A stretch of 24,609 nucleotides of DNA from Paenalcaligenes sp035302345 (GTDB taxonomy: Bacteria; Pseudomonadota; Gammaproteobacteria; Burkholderiales; Burkholderiaceae_B), in assembly GCA_035302345.1 (NCBI GenBank), contig DATGSS010000066.1, positions 1 through 24,609 of the forward strand, in the 5' to 3' direction. This document shows, in pieces, positions 15,683 to 23,888 of the stretch. Made by a program: the position numbers and the translations under genes. A model generated the notes under the pieces. The model saw only the letters and a list, made by a program, of their open reading frames with translations. It searched no databases and had not been told where the DNA came from. How positions within the stretch are numbered: position 1 is the stretch's first letter; every line of letters starts with the position of its first letter.

Positions 15683-15727
15683 TCATATCCATCCATGGTG
15701 GTATTTTTTACAACTACCTTTGCTCAT
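15683..15727 (-). CDS. Possible small leader ORF between ftsA and ftsZ (14 codons)
   Basis: On the - strand ATG (15725-15727) opens a frame of 14 codons encoding MSKGSCKKYHHGWI, ending in TGA (15683-15685). Seven bases before it is AAAGGAGG (15735-15742), essentially the full anti-16S complement and among the best ribosome binding sites in the window. It begins 15 bases after the ftsA stop and ends 64 bases before ftsZ. The peptide is basic, with one Cys and two His. Such a strong site with ideal spacing suggests real translation, either as a leader peptide affecting ftsZ or a small protein. It is too short for coding statistics, and I know of no named homologue. It could also be a relic of an older ftsZ start. 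Confidence 0.4.
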   Translation of the reverse strand: MSKGSCKKYHHGWI

Positions 15728-15734
15728 TAAATTC

Positions 15735-15742
15735 CCTCCTTT
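15735..15742 (-). promoter_or_regulatory. Near-perfect Shine-Dalgarno in the ftsA-ftsZ gap
   Basis: AAAGGAGG on the - strand, seven bases before the ATG at 15727. ftsZ has its own AGGGAG site five bases before its ATG, over 100 bases downstream, so this site does not serve ftsZ directly. Confidence 0.7.
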
Positions 15743-15756
15743 AACAATTCATTGTT

Positions 15757-16983
15757 TTAATTCAAAAACCATTCACGCATCCGCGCAAACAGGGTTTTTA
15801 CGCTGCCTTTTTGCTGAGCGACCCGTTGCCCGCGCGCATGCTGCAACCGTGCTTCGGTCAATAGACCCATCACGGTTGAAAATCTGGGATTACGCATCAC
15901 ATCGGCCAAACTGCCTTCATAAGTGGGTACTGCGACTCGAACTGGCTTGGCGAAAACGTCTTCGGCCAACTCGACGATGCCGGGTAATAATGCTGTTCCC
16001 CCGGTCAAAACAATGCCCGATGAAACCAAATCCTCGTACCCGGACTCATGCAAGCTTTGTTGCACAAAATGCAATAGCTCTTCTACACGAGGCTCAATCA
16101 CCGCTCCTACGGATTGTCGTTTTACCTGCCGATTGGGCCGATCACCGATCCCCGGCACCTCGATGAGCTCTTCGGCATTGGCCAGTGTTTGTTTGGCGAT
16201 CCCATAGCGCAATTTAATTTCTTCGGCATCTGGTGTTGGCGTTCTTAACATGGCCGCAATATCACTGGTAATCTGGTCACCAGCGATTGAAATTACATCT
16301 GTATGGCGGATAGCACCCCCGGTATAAATTGCGATATCGGTAGTCCCCCCTCCAATATCCACCAGAACCACTCCAAGCTCTTTTTCATCCTCGGTGAGAC
16401 AGGCCAAGCTCGAAGCCAGGGGCTGCAAGATCAGGTCCTGTACTTCTAAACCGCAGCGACGGACGCATTTGACGATGTTTTGCGCAGCACTAACGGCACC
16501 CGTCACAATATGGACACGTACTTCTAAGCGCAGCCCACTCATGCCGATGGGTTCACGAATATCCTCCTGCGCGTCGACGATGAATTCTTGCGTCAGAACA
16601 TGCAGCACCTGCTGATCCGTGGGGATATTGATCGCCTTGGCCGTTTCTATCACTCGTGCCACATCGGTTGCGGTGACCTCTTTGTCTTTGACAGCGACCA
16701 TCCCGCTAGAATTAAAGCTACGAATATGTCCCCCCGCTATTCCGGTATAGACTTCGCGAATTTTGCAATCGGCCATGAGCTCGGCCTCTTCGAGGGCCTT
16801 TTGGATGGAATTCACGGTGCTTTCGATATTAACCACCACCCCTTTGCGCATGCCCAAGGACGCGTGCTGGCCCAGGCCTAGGACTTCGAATTGTCCGCCC
16901 GGCAAAATTTCAGCCACCACCGCAATCACCTTGCTGGTGCCAATGTCTAATGCGACGATTAAATCCTTAGTATCACGAGTCAT
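15757..16983 (-). CDS. ftsA: Cell division protein FtsA
   Basis: A 408-residue actin-like ATPase that tethers FtsZ to the membrane. The phosphate-1 loop ALDIGTSKVIAVVAE is near residues 11-25. The phosphate-2 region VVLVDIGGGTTDIAIYTGGAI follows, then the adenosine motif GIVLTGGTALLPGI. The 1C subdomain lies between about residues 86 and 165. The C-terminus ends in the amphipathic helix SVKTLFARMREWFLN, the usual membrane-targeting sequence. Length is typical. It starts eight bases after the ftsQ stop, within the same transcript. No strong Shine-Dalgarno sequence is seen, so coupling to ftsQ is likely. Confidence 0.99.
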   Translation of the reverse strand: MTRDTKDLIVALDIGTSKVIAVVAEILPGGQFEVLGLGQHASLGMRKGVVVNIESTVNSIQKALEEAELMADCKIREVYTGIAGGHIRSFNSSGMVAVKDKEVTATDVARVIETAKAINIPTDQQVLHVLTQEFIVDAQEDIREPIGMSGLRLEVRVHIVTGAVSAAQNIVKCVRRCGLEVQDLILQPLASSLACLTEDEKELGVVLVDIGGGTTDIAIYTGGAIRHTDVISIAGDQITSDIAAMLRTPTPDAEEIKLRYGIAKQTLANAEELIEVPGIGDRPNRQVKRQSVGAVIEPRVEELLHFVQQSLHESGYEDLVSSGIVLTGGTALLPGIVELAEDVFAKPVRVAVPTYEGSLADVMRNPRFSTVMGLLTEARLQHARGQRVAQQKGSVKTLFARMREWFLN

Positions 16984-16991
16984 TTTCTGTT

Positions 16992-17783
16992 TTACTCACT
17001 GTTATCCTGCGGGGCCAAAGTAATGGCAAAACCATCGTTGTAGCGTAAATCCGCCCGAGCAATCGTACGCCCCGCCAATCGCTCTGACAAAGCAGGCCAC
17101 GCCTGTATAAACCGCTCGATACGAGCAGCAAAAGACTGCGCCCCAGAACGTCCATGGGGGTCTGTTGCTTCGGCCGCTGGGTCACGACCAATGAGCAACT
17201 GCATGCCATTAGAAAGTACGACATCCCACGCATAGCGAGGACTGAGGGTGACTTGCTCAATATCTAAACCCAAAGGAGCCACCCAACGTGCCACCTCGGC
17301 ATAGCGCTGAATCACCAACCGCTCGGATTGCTCGGGACCGTTTAGCTGTGGAATTAGAGCCGCCTGCCCGGTTTGTACCAAGGGGGTTTTATCAGCAGTA
17401 AAGACCTCACCCCAGCGATTAATTAATTGCTCGTTATTCCAAAATGCTAATGGCTCTTGTTCCTCGATAGCGACCCTCAGTTGATTGGGCCATTCCCGCT
17501 TTACCTGAGCGCGCCGTACCCAAGGCAAAGACTCGAACACTGAACGCGCTTCATCCAGATTGATATCAAAAAAACCACCGGTCACCTTGCCTTGAATATC
17601 GTGGGCCAGTTCGTCAATTTGCACATAACGCAAGGTTTCTCCTTGCGTACTTTCCAACGCTACTCTTTCTATTTGGAAATAAGGTCTGTGCGCCACCCAC
17701 AGCAACAACGCGGCCAACAGTATGAGCACCGCTAATACCGTCAGCGCATTGGCTATGAAATTTGTGATACGCACTGTCAGCAC
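16992..17783 (-). CDS. ftsQ: Cell division protein FtsQ (GTG start)
   Basis: A 263-residue bitopic membrane protein of the divisome. It has a short cytoplasmic N-terminus, one transmembrane segment (about residues 12-34, FIANALTVLAVLILLAALLLW), then a periplasmic POTRA domain (about 38-110, with FFDINLDEARSVFESLPWV) and the beta domain with FWNNEQLINRWGEVF. It recruits FtsB and FtsL to the septum. I chose the GTG at 17781-17783 because AAGGAGG is four bases upstream and overlaps the end of ddl; a second GTG nine bases later has worse spacing. The cytoplasmic tail is short, as usual for Betaproteobacteria. Nine bases separate it from the upstream ddl stop. Confidence 0.97.
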   Translation of the reverse strand: MLTVRITNFIANALTVLAVLILLAALLLWVAHRPYFQIERVALESTQGETLRYVQIDELAHDIQGKVTGGFFDINLDEARSVFESLPWVRRAQVKREWPNQLRVAIEEQEPLAFWNNEQLINRWGEVFTADKTPLVQTGQAALIPQLNGPEQSERLVIQRYAEVARWVAPLGLDIEQVTLSPRYAWDVVLSNGMQLLIGRDPAAEATDPHGRSGAQSFAARIERFIQAWPALSERLAGRTIARADLRYNDGFAITLAPQDNSE

Positions 17784-17792
17784 GTGACCTCC

Positions 17793-18749
17793 TTATTCGT
17801 CCTTAGCTGCGGCAGTATGCACTTTTAAATTGGCATGCTGCAAAATTTCCATACATAAATCCTCGTAACTCATTTGCTGGGCCTGCGCTGCCATCGGCAC
17901 CAGAGACTGCGGTGTCATGCCAGGTGAAGTGTTTATTTCTAGCAGCCATGGCTGCTGTTGCGCATCTAACATGATGTCAACGCGACCCCAGCCTTCGCAA
18001 TCCAAAGCACGATAAGCATCTTGAGCCAGTGTCTGTACCTGCTTGGTCACAGCTGCGGGTAAATCAGCTGGACAAAAATACTGTGTTTCTTGGCTGTGAT
18101 ATTTATGCTCGTAGTCGTACAAACCTCCCTCAGGCACGACAATCTCGATCACCGGCAATGCGCGAGCGGTTTTACCTGCCCCTAAAACGGGCACGGTGAG
18201 CTCACGACCCGCGATGAACTGCTCGGCCAAGACAGCACGGTCGTACTGCTTGGCCAGCGCAAAAGCAGCCTTTACCTGAGCCTGCGACTCTACTAAGGCA
18301 AAACCCACAGTAGAGCCTTCGTGTGGCGGCTTCATAATGAAAGGAAAACCTAATTCCTGTACTGCTTTATCTAGCTGGGCCTCGTGCTCTAAAACCACAT
18401 AACCTGGTGTCGGTAGCTGGGCGTGTTGCCAGATTTTTTTGCTCATCACCTTGTCCATCGCTACCGCTGACGCTTTGGGGCCACTGCCTGTGTAAGGGAT
18501 TCCTAATAGCTCTAATGCACCTTGCAATGTGCCATCTTCGCCGTGACGCCCATGCAGCGCTATAAACACACGGTCAAATTGTGAGCCGGCTAACTCAGCC
18601 AACGAGCGCTCTCCGGTGTCAAACAAATGAGCATCGACACCCCGCGAGCGCAGCGCCTTGCACACACCTTGACCGGACATCAAGGACACTTCACGTTCGG
18701 CAGAAACGCCGCCATACAACACACCGACTCGTCCCATCGCTGCACTCAT
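17793..18749 (-). CDS. ddl: D-alanine--D-alanine ligase (Ddl)
   Basis: A 318-residue ATP-grasp enzyme that makes D-Ala-D-Ala for the peptidoglycan stem peptide. Motifs: GVLYGGVSAEREVSLMSG near the N-terminus, IALHGRHGEDGTLQGALELL with YTGSG, the ATP-binding PFIMKPPHEGSTVGFA, and the metal/substrate-binding EINTSPGMTPQSLVP near the C-terminus. Length and position between murC and ftsQ match ddlB. The ATG overlaps the murC stop by four bases (ATGA), so translation is probably coupled. Confidence 0.98.
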   Translation of the reverse strand: MSAAMGRVGVLYGGVSAEREVSLMSGQGVCKALRSRGVDAHLFDTGERSLAELAGSQFDRVFIALHGRHGEDGTLQGALELLGIPYTGSGPKASAVAMDKVMSKKIWQHAQLPTPGYVVLEHEAQLDKAVQELGFPFIMKPPHEGSTVGFALVESQAQVKAAFALAKQYDRAVLAEQFIAGRELTVPVLGAGKTARALPVIEIVVPEGGLYDYEHKYHSQETQYFCPADLPAAVTKQVQTLAQDAYRALDCEGWGRVDIMLDAQQQPWLLEINTSPGMTPQSLVPMAAQAQQMSYEDLCMEILQHANLKVHTAAAKDE

Positions 18750-20152
18750 TGTCTTTCTCCTAAGAACGTGGGTAAGCGACTAATACTACCTGCCCCCATG
18801 ATCAACACCACATCATCAGCGCGGACGAAATTCAGTAAAGAATCCGCTAGCTGGTCCAACTCGGGCACAAATACGGGCTCAACACGACCCGCGACCCGTA
18901 CACCTCGCGTCAATGCACGCCCATCAGCGGCGATTAAAGGCTCTTCGCCTGCCGCAAAAACCTCGGTAATGAAGACCGCATCTGCTTGGCTTAATACATG
19001 TACAAAATCCTCAAAGCAATCTCGGGTACGGGTATAACGATGCGGCTGAAACACCATGACCAAACGCCTATCCGGCCAAGCACCACGAGCGGCCTCTAAG
19101 GTCGCCTGCATCTCGGTCGGGTGATGGCCATAATCATCGACCACTGTAAATTTGCCCCCCCCCGATGTTGCGGGCACATTAAAGTCGCCCAGCAGGGCAA
19201 AACGCCGTCCAACGCCCGTAAAGTTATCTAATGCCTGTGCTATTACATCATCAGAAACACCTAATTCAGTCGCCACAGCAATCGCGGCCAAAGCATTCAA
19301 CACGTTGTGACGGCCAGGCAAATTTAAACATACCGATAGTTCGGGCAATGTACCGGTGGGCCCTTTGCGCTGTACTTCAAAGCACATTTTGGTGCCTTGG
19401 TGGCGCACATTGACTGCCCGCACCTGCGCATCTGAATCGATGCCATAAGTCGTCATGGGCCGCGATACAAAGGGGATAATTTCGCGCACATTAGGGTCAT
19501 CGGTGCATAAAATCGCACTGCCGTAAAAAGGCAATCGCTGCGTAAATTCGATAAAAGCGCTTTTCAAGCGTGCCAAATCATGGCCATAGGTGTCCATGTG
19601 ATCCACATCGATATTGGTGATCACACTCATGACTGGCATCAGGTTTAAAAAGGACGCATCTGATTCATCCGCCTCGACAACAATATAGTCCCCTTGACCA
19701 AGACGTGCGTTAGCATCCGCTGAATTCAAGCGCCCGCCAATCACAAAGGTGGGATCAACACCACCCGCAGCCAGCACACTGGCAATCAAGCTCGTCGTCG
19801 TGGTTTTCCCATGGGTCCCTGCTACAGCAATCCCACGCTTGAGACGCATGAGCTCGGCTAACATCAAGGCACGTGGCACCACCGGTATATTCGCTGCCCG
19901 AGCAGCGAGCACCTCGGGGTTGTCATTAGTAATGGCACTGGAAATTACGATGGCGCCCATACCGTTTACATTTTCTGCTTGGTGGCCGATCAGTATTCTG
20001 GCACCTAACCGAGCCAAACGACGAGTCACGGCGGATTCTTGAATATCAGAACCACTAATGGCGTAGCCCAGATTTAACAATACCTCGGCAATGCCGCTCA
20101 TGCCTGAGCCACCGATACCCACAAAATGTATTTGCTTAATACGATGTTTCAT
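18746..20152 (-). CDS. murC: UDP-N-acetylmuramate--L-alanine ligase MurC
   Basis: A 468-residue cytoplasmic Mur ligase that adds L-Ala to UDP-MurNAc. The N-terminal UDP-binding loop GIGGSGMSGIAE is at residues 12-23 and the ATP loop GTHGKTTTT at 112-120. The central EADESDASFLNL and late DDYGHHPTEM are MurC hallmarks. Length is typical. The start overlaps the murG stop and the end overlaps the ddl start, each by four bases. Confidence 0.99.
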   Translation of the reverse strand: MKHRIKQIHFVGIGGSGMSGIAEVLLNLGYAISGSDIQESAVTRRLARLGARILIGHQAENVNGMGAIVISSAITNDNPEVLAARAANIPVVPRALMLAELMRLKRGIAVAGTHGKTTTTSLIASVLAAGGVDPTFVIGGRLNSADANARLGQGDYIVVEADESDASFLNLMPVMSVITNIDVDHMDTYGHDLARLKSAFIEFTQRLPFYGSAILCTDDPNVREIIPFVSRPMTTYGIDSDAQVRAVNVRHQGTKMCFEVQRKGPTGTLPELSVCLNLPGRHNVLNALAAIAVATELGVSDDVIAQALDNFTGVGRRFALLGDFNVPATSGGGKFTVVDDYGHHPTEMQATLEAARGAWPDRRLVMVFQPHRYTRTRDCFEDFVHVLSQADAVFITEVFAAGEEPLIAADGRALTRGVRVAGRVEPVFVPELDQLADSLLNFVRADDVVLIMGAGSISRLPTFLGERQ

Positions 20153-21228
20153 GCGGCCTCCTGCGCAACTTCGCTACAAGCATGAGCAATTCTTTCTGTG
20201 GCCTCTTTGTACGCATGCTCGTAAGCGCGCGTCGCGACCTCGGCCAATTCGTCACGTTGGCGCTCCCGCAACCATTTACTTAGCCACTGACTGGTTAACG
20301 AGCTTTGAGGCTGCAGCCAGGCTGCATCACAGTCTGCCAAAAAGCGTGCATTTGCTGTTTGATGGTCATCAATCGCATGAGGCAAAGGAACAAACAAAGC
20401 GGCAACACCTGCTGTGGCCACCTCGGCCACTGTCATGGCTCCTGCACGACAAATCACAATATCCGCTTGTGCCATTGCCTGTGCAACGTCCTCTATAAAA
20501 GCCACACACTCGGCATCCACTCCTAGCTGAGCATAGTGATTTTGCACATCATCTAAATGCTGAGCACCGGTTTGATGCAAGATAGAAGGCCGCTCGGCGG
20601 GCCTAATACTGCCGAGGGCTTCGGGGATGACCTGATTTAAAGGTCGGGCACCTAAGCTGCCTCCTAGCACCAACACACTCAAAGGACCATTGCGTCGCGC
20701 ATAACGGCTCTTGGGGGCTTCTAGGGCCTTGAAAGCTGCACGAACAGGATTTCCGACCATTACTGCGCCAGGCAATGCTCCAGGAAAGCCCACTAATCGA
20801 CGACGCGCCAAGCGGGCCAGCAAACGATTCGCGGTGCCGCCGATAGCATTTTGTTCGTGCACGACTAAGGGAATTTTCATCCAACGAGCCATCAAACCTC
20901 CAGGTACGGTGACATAACCGCCCATCCCCAAAACTACTTGTGGGCGCACCCTCTGAAAAGCGCGCCGGGCCTGTTTACCCGCAGCGAACAAGCGAAAAGG
21001 CAATTTAAGCAATGCACCCAAACCTTTGCCGCGCAAGCCCGAAAACTCCAAGGGTAACAATTCAAAACCGTGCTCGGGGACCATATCACCCTCCATGCGC
21101 TCGGGATGCCCTAACCACCAGACCTGCCAGCCCTGAGCACGCAGTAGATGGCCCACAGCCAAACCAGGCATGATATGCCCGCCGGTACCACCCGCCATAA
21201 TTACGATGCGATGAGTGGATTGCGTCAT
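20149..21228 (-). CDS. murG: Lipid II-forming N-acetylglucosaminyltransferase MurG
   Basis: A 359-residue GT-B fold membrane-associated glycosyltransferase that transfers GlcNAc from UDP-GlcNAc to lipid I on the inner leaflet, giving lipid II. The first glycine-rich loop GGTGGH is at residues 13-18; GMGGYVTVPGGLMA, HEQNAIGGTANRLL and the donor-binding VICRAGAMTVAEVATAG follow. The third motif differs slightly from the commoner SRAGA form. It overlaps ftsW upstream and murC downstream by four bases each. Confidence 0.99.
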   Translation of the reverse strand: MTQSTHRIVIMAGGTGGHIMPGLAVGHLLRAQGWQVWWLGHPERMEGDMVPEHGFELLPLEFSGLRGKGLGALLKLPFRLFAAGKQARRAFQRVRPQVVLGMGGYVTVPGGLMARWMKIPLVVHEQNAIGGTANRLLARLARRRLVGFPGALPGAVMVGNPVRAAFKALEAPKSRYARRNGPLSVLVLGGSLGARPLNQVIPEALGSIRPAERPSILHQTGAQHLDDVQNHYAQLGVDAECVAFIEDVAQAMAQADIVICRAGAMTVAEVATAGVAALFVPLPHAIDDHQTANARFLADCDAAWLQPQSSLTSQWLSKWLRERQRDELAEVATRAYEHAYKEATERIAHACSEVAQEAA

Positions 21229-22415
21229 TTGCTTTTCCCCCGCATCAGTCGTCGATTTTCATAATCCACGCGAAACACCAAGGCAATGGCAACTAATGTG
21301 GTTACAATCGCCGAGCCGCCATAGCTGACCATAGGGAGGGTTAGCCCTTTAGTCGGTAACAAACCCAAACAAACACCTATATTGATAAAGGTCTGCACGC
21401 CAAACCACACCCCCACCCCATAAGCGACCATCGCGCCAAAAACACGGTCCATGGCTATCGCCTGGCGACCAATTTCAAAGCAACGCCAAACAATAAAGCC
21501 AAAAACAGCCACGAGCACTGTAATGCCAACAAAACCGAGCTCTTCGCCGATCACCGCAGCGATGAAGTCAGTATGGGCTTCGGGTAGATAATGTAGTTTT
21601 TCGACACTGGCGCCCAAACCCACACCAAACCATTCACCACGCCCGAACGCTATCAAAGAATGCGATAATTGGTATGCACTGCCATATACATTGTCAGGGT
21701 TCCAAGGATCCAGATAGACAAACAAACGCTGGCGGCGCCATGGGAAATACCAGATCAAAGCAAAAAAGCTACCCAGCAATCCCACTGTCATAAGCGCAAA
21801 ATGTTTGATATTGAGGCCACCGATAAATATCAGCCCCATCGCAATGGCACCGATCACGATAAAGGCCCCTAAGTCAGGCTCTAGCAATAGCAGCGCACCC
21901 ACGACTAAAACAGACACAATCATGGGTATCAATCCGCGTACGAAACCACTCAGATGAGCCTGTTTACGTACGGTATAGTCTGCGGCGTAAAGCAACATGA
22001 GAACCTTCATGAGCTCTGAGGGCTGCAAATTGATAATTCCTAACGGAATCCAGCGGCGTGCGCCATTAGCCTCGCGCCCAATCCCAGGAACTAAAACCAA
22101 TGCCAGCAGAATCAGGCCGACAAAAAACAAGGGTAGCGCCCACTCTTGCCAACGTTTCATGGGCACAACCACAACTGCAATGGCAAATAACAACCCCAAA
22201 CCCATAAAAATGGCATGGCGGATGACAAAATAATAGCGGCCGTAACCTTGGTACTGGGGTCCGTCTCCGAGTGCGATCGAGGCCGAGTACACCATCAGCA
22301 ATCCGAACATTGACAAACACACAGTGACACTGAGCAATAAGGTGTCAATACCTGGCTGTGCAGTACGTACAGTACGTGGATTAGAGAGGGTGCTTAAGAC
22401 TGACAGAAAACTCAT
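21225..22415 (-). CDS. ftsW: Septal peptidoglycan polymerase FtsW (SEDS family)
   Basis: A 396-residue polytopic membrane protein with about ten hydrophobic segments, a SEDS glycosyltransferase that polymerises lipid II at the septum with FtsI. Hallmarks visible: GANGARRWIPLG near residues 118-129 (with the expected NGA/RRW region); ELMKVLMLLYAADY; HTDFIAAVIGEELGF, the SEDS periplasmic loop; and a C-terminal LPTKGLTLPMVSYGGSA. About 30 residues precede the first membrane segment. It overlaps murD and murG by four bases each. Confidence 0.98.
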   Translation of the reverse strand: MSFLSVLSTLSNPRTVRTAQPGIDTLLLSVTVCLSMFGLLMVYSASIALGDGPQYQGYGRYYFVIRHAIFMGLGLLFAIAVVVVPMKRWQEWALPLFFVGLILLALVLVPGIGREANGARRWIPLGIINLQPSELMKVLMLLYAADYTVRKQAHLSGFVRGLIPMIVSVLVVGALLLLEPDLGAFIVIGAIAMGLIFIGGLNIKHFALMTVGLLGSFFALIWYFPWRRQRLFVYLDPWNPDNVYGSAYQLSHSLIAFGRGEWFGVGLGASVEKLHYLPEAHTDFIAAVIGEELGFVGITVLVAVFGFIVWRCFEIGRQAIAMDRVFGAMVAYGVGVWFGVQTFINIGVCLGLLPTKGLTLPMVSYGGSAIVTTLVAIALVFRVDYENRRLMRGKSK

Positions 22416-23872
22416 AACACCTCTCCTGAATCCAACGCGATCTCTCTGACGGCCTCTGTAAATGCCAGACCTCGAGCCTGGTAATTTTCAAACTGGTCCA
22501 TACTGGCGCAGGCGGGCGAAAACAGAACCACGTCTTGGTTTTCTGCAAAGCCAAAGGCCTGCTCAACAGCTTGTGATAACTGGGCGACCAGACTGTGAGA
22601 GAGCTCGTATGTACGTAATGTTTGAGCAATACGAGCTGCGTCAGCACCATATAGGACTGTATGGCGAACCGCCCCACTGCGGATAGCTTCGGCCAGAGGG
22701 GTGAAATCTTGTCCTTTACCCAAACCGCCCACGATTAATACTTTGGGCGCATCAATACCTTGAATAGCCGCGACAGTAGCGCCCACGTTGGTGCCCTTGC
22801 TGTCATTGATAAAACGTACGCCTTTGATGGTCTGTACCCATTCGCAACGATGCGGCTCGCCTCGATAACGACGCAACGATTCGACCATCTGAGCAATAGG
22901 CCAATCTAAAGCGGCCAGTAGCGCCAAAGCTGCTAATGCATTGTCTTCGTTATGCTCGCCCACCAGCGATAAACTACCGCAAGGCAATAATTGTGCATAC
23001 TGACCCATGGCATCACGCATCGCTAACCAACGGCGGTCCTGCACATCAACAAATAGCCCTAACTGCCGATCTTCTTGGGGTTGACTGCGCCCAAAAGACC
23101 ACTGAGGTTTGTCAAACTCTTGTGCTAGGCCATAGACAACAGCATCTTCACGGTTATAAACAATACGCTCGGCATGTTTCAACAAGCGTTTTTTGTCATT
23201 TTCGTAGTCGCTAGCTGATGCGTGCCAATCGAGATGGTCTTGGCTGATATTTAATACTGTTCCCACATCTGCGTGCAGATCCTGCATGCTATGCAGCTGA
23301 AAGCTAGAACACTCTAGCACCCAAACATCAGGCCATTGCCCCGTTTGCTCAGCGGCCAACCAAGCACTCATACAAGACGGACTGATATTGCCGGCTAACT
23401 GCACACTGACCTCGTGTTCACGCAACATATGCGCCACCATGGTAGCGACTGTTGTTTTTCCATTGGTCCCAGTAATGGCAATGAGCTGGGGGTGATAATC
23501 ATCTAGTTGCGCTGCCCGATTCAAAGCGCGTGCAAATAAGGTCAGCTCATTAATGCATTCGATATCGCGGGCTTTTGCTTGCTCCAGCAAAGCTGTCAGC
23601 TGGGGCTCATGCGGTGATAACCCGGGACTCAAGACCACAGTACGCACATCATCTAGGACAGTATCTTGCAAGGCTTGATCACCCAACACCCATTGCGCGT
23701 CGTGCGCAGATAAAGCTTGGCGTAACTCGTCAATACCGGGTGGGGTGGGACGCGTATCAGCCAGGCGTACAGACCAGCCCTGATGCGCACACCAGTACGC
23801 GGCTGCGGCGCCACTATGGCCCAAGCCTAAAACCAAAATTCGCTGTGAGGGAGTATAAACCTCAGTATGCAT
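22412..23872 (-). CDS. murD: UDP-N-acetylmuramoyl-L-alanine--D-glutamate ligase MurD
   Basis: A 486-residue cytoplasmic Mur ligase that adds D-Glu to UDP-MurNAc-L-Ala. It has N-terminal GLGHSGAAAAYW (residues 16-27), ATP loop GTNGKTT (about 135-141), central VLECSSFQL and NISQDHLDWH, then NDSKGTNVGAT, GGLGKGQDF and a C-terminal LFSPACASMDQFENYQARG. It is somewhat longer than E. coli MurD (438), mainly through insertions in the central part. It starts 16 bases after the mraY stop, and the stop overlaps the ftsW start by four bases. Confidence 0.99.
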   Translation of the reverse strand: MHTEVYTPSQRILVLGLGHSGAAAAYWCAHQGWSVRLADTRPTPPGIDELRQALSAHDAQWVLGDQALQDTVLDDVRTVVLSPGLSPHEPQLTALLEQAKARDIECINELTLFARALNRAAQLDDYHPQLIAITGTNGKTTVATMVAHMLREHEVSVQLAGNISPSCMSAWLAAEQTGQWPDVWVLECSSFQLHSMQDLHADVGTVLNISQDHLDWHASASDYENDKKRLLKHAERIVYNREDAVVYGLAQEFDKPQWSFGRSQPQEDRQLGLFVDVQDRRWLAMRDAMGQYAQLLPCGSLSLVGEHNEDNALAALALLAALDWPIAQMVESLRRYRGEPHRCEWVQTIKGVRFINDSKGTNVGATVAAIQGIDAPKVLIVGGLGKGQDFTPLAEAIRSGAVRHTVLYGADAARIAQTLRTYELSHSLVAQLSQAVEQAFGFAENQDVVLFSPACASMDQFENYQARGLAFTEAVREIALDSGEVL

Positions 23873-23888
23873 AGCTACTATCGCGTCT

